Assembly (NCBI GenBank): GCA_023457295.1
Contig: JAEWLZ010000040.1
Location: 1-9,136 of the forward strand
Reading direction: 5' to 3'
Source: Cyanobacteria bacterium OH_PDB_112
GTDB lineage: Bacteria; Cyanobacteriota; Vampirovibrionia; Gastranaerophilales; CAJFVJ01
DNA length: 9,136 nucleotides
Positions 6,043 through 9,136 of the stretch are shown one piece after another; the first letter of the stretch is position 1; each line of letters starts with the position of its first letter. The notes beneath the pieces are model-generated. The model made no database searches. It was not told where the DNA came from and saw nothing but the letters and a program-made list of their open reading frames with translations. Made by a program: the position numbers and the translations under genes.

Positions 6043-7362
6043 CTATATCTCGACATCAGCCATCATATCTTTGAGCGTCTGAATCGTACCGTCCATATTT
6101 ACACTGTCAGAAGTACGTTGTTGCAAAAATCCGTTAATCTGAGGCATAAGCTCAATAGCAAGGTCAAGTTTAGGATTAGATCCCATTTGATACATACCTA
6201 CATCTATAAGGTCTTTGTTTTCACGGTAAAGAGCAAGCAAAGTCCGCATTTTTGCGGCGGCGGATTTGTGTTCATCATCGGCAACTTCTGTAAAAAGCCT
6301 TGAAATACTTCCCAAAACATCAATCGCAGGATAGTGGTTCATCTCAGCTACCTTACGCGACAAGAAAACGTGCCCGTCAACAATACCACGCACCGTATCA
6401 ACAATAGGGTCTGTAATATCATCACCTTCCATCAAAACTGTATAAAGAGCCGTAATAGAACCCTTTGCGCTACATCCTGTACGCTCCAAAACCCTTTGAA
6501 GCCAAGAGAAAATCGAAGGCGGATAACCTTTCATAGTAGGCGGCTCACCGATAGACAGCCCCACTTCACGACCTGCGATAGCACAACGTGTAACCGTATC
6601 AGTCATAAGAAAAACTTTCTTGCCCTGATCACGAAAATGCTCACAAACCGCTGTCGCCGTCTGAAGACACTTCATCCTAATCAAAGGCGGCTGATCACCT
6701 GTTGAACAAACTATAACAGAACGTCGCATACCTTCTTCGCCAAGTGAATGCTCTACAAACTCCCTTACCTCACGACCACGCTCTCCGATTAATGCAAGGA
6801 CATTGACATCCGCATCAGAGTTTCTGGCTATCATACCGAGCAGGGTACTTTTACCAACCCCTGAACCTGCGAATAATCCCATCCTTTGCCCCGCACCAAA
6901 AGTAAGTAATGAGTCAATAGCTCGTATACCGGTTGAAAACTTGGTATCAATAATAGGACGTTCAAAAGCATCAGGAGGCGCTCCGTCAATAGTTATCCAA
7001 TTCGCGCCGCTTGTTTCAAGAGGCTTTCCGTCAATCGGCTCTCCGAGAGGATTAATAAGCCTGTTAAGCAAAAAATCTCCGACAGGTATAGTAATAGGTT
7101 TACCTGTAGATTGAACCAGGCTTCCCTGTCCGATTCCCGCTCCATCATAAAGCAAAAGAAGCTGCGCCACATCGCCTTTAAAAGCTACTACCTCAGCGGC
7201 TTTTTTTTCACCGAAATAATTTTCGATATAGCACAAATCACCTATTTTAAGACCCGGCATTTTAACTTCGACAGTAAGTCCCAAAAGCTTTGATACAGAG
7301 CCTTTGTACTCATATGTTTTGGTCGTGTCTATTATGTCGAGTATTTTTTCTTTATTTACCAT
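6043..7362 (-). CDS. fliI: Flagellar export ATPase FliI
   Basis: A 439-residue F1-ATPase-beta-like protein that powers and helps unload substrates at the flagellar type III export apparatus, acting as a hexamer at the cytoplasmic face of the basal body. An N-terminal beta-barrel-like region (about 15-90) precedes the nucleotide-binding domain. Walker A is AGSGVGKST (165-173, Lys171), the catalytic Glu is E194 in GERGRE, and Walker B ends in FLMTD (Asp255). The block IGEPPTMKGYPPSIF (271-285) and SITALYTVLMEGDD are typical of the FliI/SctN family. The length is normal. It starts 8 bases after the flhA stop; the ribosome site TAGGA (7369-7373) includes that stop codon, so the two genes are translationally coupled. 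A type III secretion SctN is the alternative, but the FlhA neighbour favours a flagellum. No fliJ follows; the next gene points the other way. It ends in TAG, as flhA does. Confidence 0.93.
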   Translation of the reverse strand: MVNKEKILDIIDTTKTYEYKGSVSKLLGLTVEVKMPGLKIGDLCYIENYFGEKKAAEVVAFKGDVAQLLLLYDGAGIGQGSLVQSTGKPITIPVGDFLLNRLINPLGEPIDGKPLETSGANWITIDGAPPDAFERPIIDTKFSTGIRAIDSLLTFGAGQRMGLFAGSGVGKSTLLGMIARNSDADVNVLALIGERGREVREFVEHSLGEEGMRRSVIVCSTGDQPPLIRMKCLQTATAVCEHFRDQGKKVFLMTDTVTRCAIAGREVGLSIGEPPTMKGYPPSIFSWLQRVLERTGCSAKGSITALYTVLMEGDDITDPIVDTVRGIVDGHVFLSRKVAEMNHYPAIDVLGSISRLFTEVADDEHKSAAAKMRTLLALYRENKDLIDVGMYQMGSNPKLDLAIELMPQINGFLQQRTSDSVNMDGTIQTLKDMMADVEI

Positions 7363-7368
7363 TTTTTG

Positions 7369-7373
7369 TCCTA
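7369..7373 (-). promoter_or_regulatory. fliI ribosome binding site overlapping the flhA stop codon
   Basis: On the minus strand TAGGA contains the TAG stop of flhA (7371-7373) and lies 6 bases before the fliI ATG. This is a classic arrangement for translational coupling. Confidence 0.65.
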
Positions 7374-9136
7374 TGAAACAAATTCGCCTTCACCTATTGT
7401 ATCAATGGCTTCAACCTTGATATCTGTTATAAGTTCACTATATGAAATAACAACAATCGTCGGAATATGACGTTCTAAAAGCTGATACAAAGGAAGTCTT
7501 ATACGGGGTGAACAAAGCACGACGGGCTGTTGTCCTATAATCTGATGCGCGCGCATCAGAGTCGATGCAGTGGTTTCGATAAGCTCCTGTACCTGAACGG
7601 GATTCAGCATAAACATTGTTCCGAGTTCTGTCCTTTGACAAGAATCATCGAGAGCTTTTTCCCACTCTGAAGATAAAGTCAAAGTATAAAGCACCCCGTC
7701 ATCTGTGGCATTCTGAAGACAGATAGGACGTCCTAAAGCAGCACGCAGACGCTCGGAGAGGATATCCGGTTCTTTTGAAAATCTGGCATAATCGCAAAGT
7801 CTTTCAAAAATAAAGATAATGTCTTTGATAGAAACTTTTTCACGGATAAGATTAACAAAAATCTTGCGCAAATCACTTGTAGAAATGATTGCGGGAACAA
7901 GGTCATTAACAAGCGTCGGGTCTTGGCTTTTGACAAGTTCCATAAGTTTAAGAACATCGGTTTTTGTCATAACTTCATCAACATATTTACGGACAGATTC
8001 TTGCAAATGCGTAACAATTACATCGGTAGCGGTTACACCTGTGATACCGTCAAGACCTTCTGCATCTTTAGATTCTACCCAATAAGCCTGCGCCTGATAA
8101 GTAGGGTCAAGTCCTGTTATTACATCTTTAGGAACAGGATGCCCCGTAGAATCCCACTGCTCTGCGATAACCATAACTCTATCAGGTTCCACAAAGCCTG
8201 TCGCTACATTATTTCCGCGAATTGAAATCATGTATTCTTTTTCACCCAAAGCCGTTGAATCCATGATACGGATGTTAGGAATGATATAACCCAGTTCATC
8301 AGTTACACGTTGACGAAGCGCGGCTATTTTGGCAAGCAAATCACCATCCTGCTCAGGATCGGCGATTTTAAGCAAGCCCACGCCTACCTGCAAACCTAAG
8401 ATATCAACGCCTAAACGCTCATACATACGATTTGGGTTAACCAAATCCTGCATACTTTGTTTAACATTTTCAAGTTGTCCCAATTGTGACTGAACGTCTT
8501 GAGAAATCAAAACTGACAAACCGGCGACAAATAAAATTATGGTAAATAAAAGGAAAAATGGCCACGGAAGATGAGTAACTCCGCTTGTTACAGTAATCAG
8601 AAATAAAAATGCCGCCGCATAAAAAAGACCGTAAGGCTTATTCATAAACTGCGAAGCAACCTCTTTACCCAAGCTTGAACCGTCCGAAGTGGAACGGGTC
8701 ATTACAATACCTGAAGATATAGCCATTAAAAGCGATGGCAATTGCTGTGACAAACCATCACCTATTGTCAAAATAGTATATTTTTGAACAGCATCTTCAA
8801 AGCTCATCTGATTCATCAACATACCGATACACAAGCCGCCTATTATGTTAATAAGAACGATGATAATACCGGCGATAGTATCCCCTTTTACGAACTTCAT
8901 CGCACCATCCATAGAACCGTACAAGCTTGATTCACGTTGTAAATCTTCTCTTCGGCGGACAGCTTCTTCAGGAGAAATCAACCCCGCATTAAAGTCAGCG
9001 TCAATAGTCATTTGTTTTCCCGGCATCGCATCCAATGCAAACCTCGCTGATACCTCTGCAATACGTTCCGCACCTTTTGTGATTACCATAAACTGTACAA
9101 CGGTTATGATAACAAAAATTACAATACCTACAAGCA
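7371..9136 (-). CDS. flhA: Flagellar export gate protein FlhA (5' end beyond the window)
   Basis: FlhA forms the nonameric ring of the flagellar export gate in the cytoplasmic membrane and docks export chaperones through its cytoplasmic domain. The reading frame stays open to the window edge: the 15 codons before Met at 9089 encode a membrane helix ending VVQF, as expected for FlhA, so that Met is internal. About 587 of roughly 690 residues are visible, lacking the first membrane helices. Numbering from the internal Met, the conserved AMPGKQMTIDADFNAG stretch is at 21-36, with D30 matching the Asp implicated in proton coupling. Membrane helices lie at about 72-92, 155-170 and 176-195. The cytoplasmic domain runs from about 220 to 572 and includes the family motif LSERLRAALGRPI (444-456). 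It is upstream of fliI in one operon. The flagellar type rather than the SctV type is inferred from overall similarity; moderately sure. Confidence 0.94.
   Translation of the reverse strand, partial: LVGIVIFVIITVVQFMVITKGAERIAEVSARFALDAMPGKQMTIDADFNAGLISPEEAVRRREDLQRESSLYGSMDGAMKFVKGDTIAGIIIVLINIIGGLCIGMLMNQMSFEDAVQKYTILTIGDGLSQQLPSLLMAISSGIVMTRSTSDGSSLGKEVASQFMNKPYGLFYAAAFLFLITVTSGVTHLPWPFFLLFTIILFVAGLSVLISQDVQSQLGQLENVKQSMQDLVNPNRMYERLGVDILGLQVGVGLLKIADPEQDGDLLAKIAALRQRVTDELGYIIPNIRIMDSTALGEKEYMISIRGNNVATGFVEPDRVMVIAEQWDSTGHPVPKDVITGLDPTYQAQAYWVESKDAEGLDGITGVTATDVIVTHLQESVRKYVDEVMTKTDVLKLMELVKSQDPTLVNDLVPAIISTSDLRKIFVNLIREKVSIKDIIFIFERLCDYARFSKEPDILSERLRAALGRPICLQNATDDGVLYTLTLSSEWEKALDDSCQRTELGTMFMLNPVQVQELIETTASTLMRAHQIIGQQPVVLCSPRIRLPLYQLLERHIPTIVVISYSELITDIKVEAIDTIGEGEFVS

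Noticed and set aside
6021..6056. ATGTC/GACAT inverted repeat across the convergent stops as a terminator
   Set aside because: Only 5 base pairs with a 26-base loop and no G-C-rich stem or adjoining U tract; likely chance.
6334..6705. Plus-strand open frame of 123 codons inside fliI
   Set aside because: It is antisense to the conserved ATPase domain, has no ribosome site, and its composition (Thr/Asn/Arg-rich) is that of a shadow frame.
6803..7114. Plus-strand open frame of 103 codons inside fliI
   Set aside because: Opposite the Walker A region of a clear gene; no signals of its own.
9087..9089. ATG at 9089 as the start of flhA
   Set aside because: The frame is open to the window edge and the preceding 15 codons encode a FlhA-like membrane helix. 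About 100 N-terminal residues of the family would otherwise be missing.
6043..9136. Virulence-type (injectisome) secretion genes sctN/sctV
   Set aside because: The FlhA and FliI sequences look like the flagellar branch, for example the MPGKQMTIDAD stretch and C-terminal FlhA motif, and nothing injectisome-specific is visible. A tree would settle it.

Overview
The window is a complete-looking stretch of a low-GC bacterial chromosome with tightly packed genes; no intergenic gap reaches 300 bases. The best guess is a member of the non-photosynthetic cyanobacterial sister lineage (Vampirovibrionia / 'Melainabacteria', order Gastranaerophilales). The clues are a threonyl-tRNA synthetase that lacks the N-terminal TGS domain, as I recall for cyanobacterial enzymes; a flagellar FlhA-FliI pair in a low-GC genome; and a small membrane protein whose N-terminus ends in a Phe-Gly-Ala motif like those I recall from this group. 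This assignment is inference and rests on no database search.

Layout, left to right. On the minus strand, 39-434 encodes a cysteine-cluster (YkgJ/UPF0153-type) protein. Divergent from it, 505-2676 encodes a bifunctional class A penicillin-binding protein. The 70-base gap between them holds two promoter candidates that face opposite ways and use almost the same -10 bases. Next on the plus strand come a 62-residue ribbon-helix-helix regulator (2765-2953, very strong ribosome binding site) and, 18 bases on, an unrecognised 240-residue membrane protein (2972-3694). This converges, 6 bases apart, on thrS (3701-5464, minus). Divergent from thrS is an unrecognised basic 144-residue protein (5600-6034) with a good promoter. 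It converges, 8 bases apart, on a minus-strand flagellar operon running in from the right edge: flhA (7371 to beyond 9136, 5' end missing) and fliI (6043-7362).

Functionally the window is mostly housekeeping (peptidoglycan synthesis, threonine charging) plus the flagellar export gate (FlhA) and export ATPase (FliI). All recognised enzymes keep their key catalytic residues, and I see no frameshifts, insertion sequences, CRISPR arrays, tRNAs or rRNAs. The least explained parts are the regulator/membrane-protein pair at 2765-3694 and the orphan protein at 5600-6034. I found no clear evidence of a new defence or mobile system.
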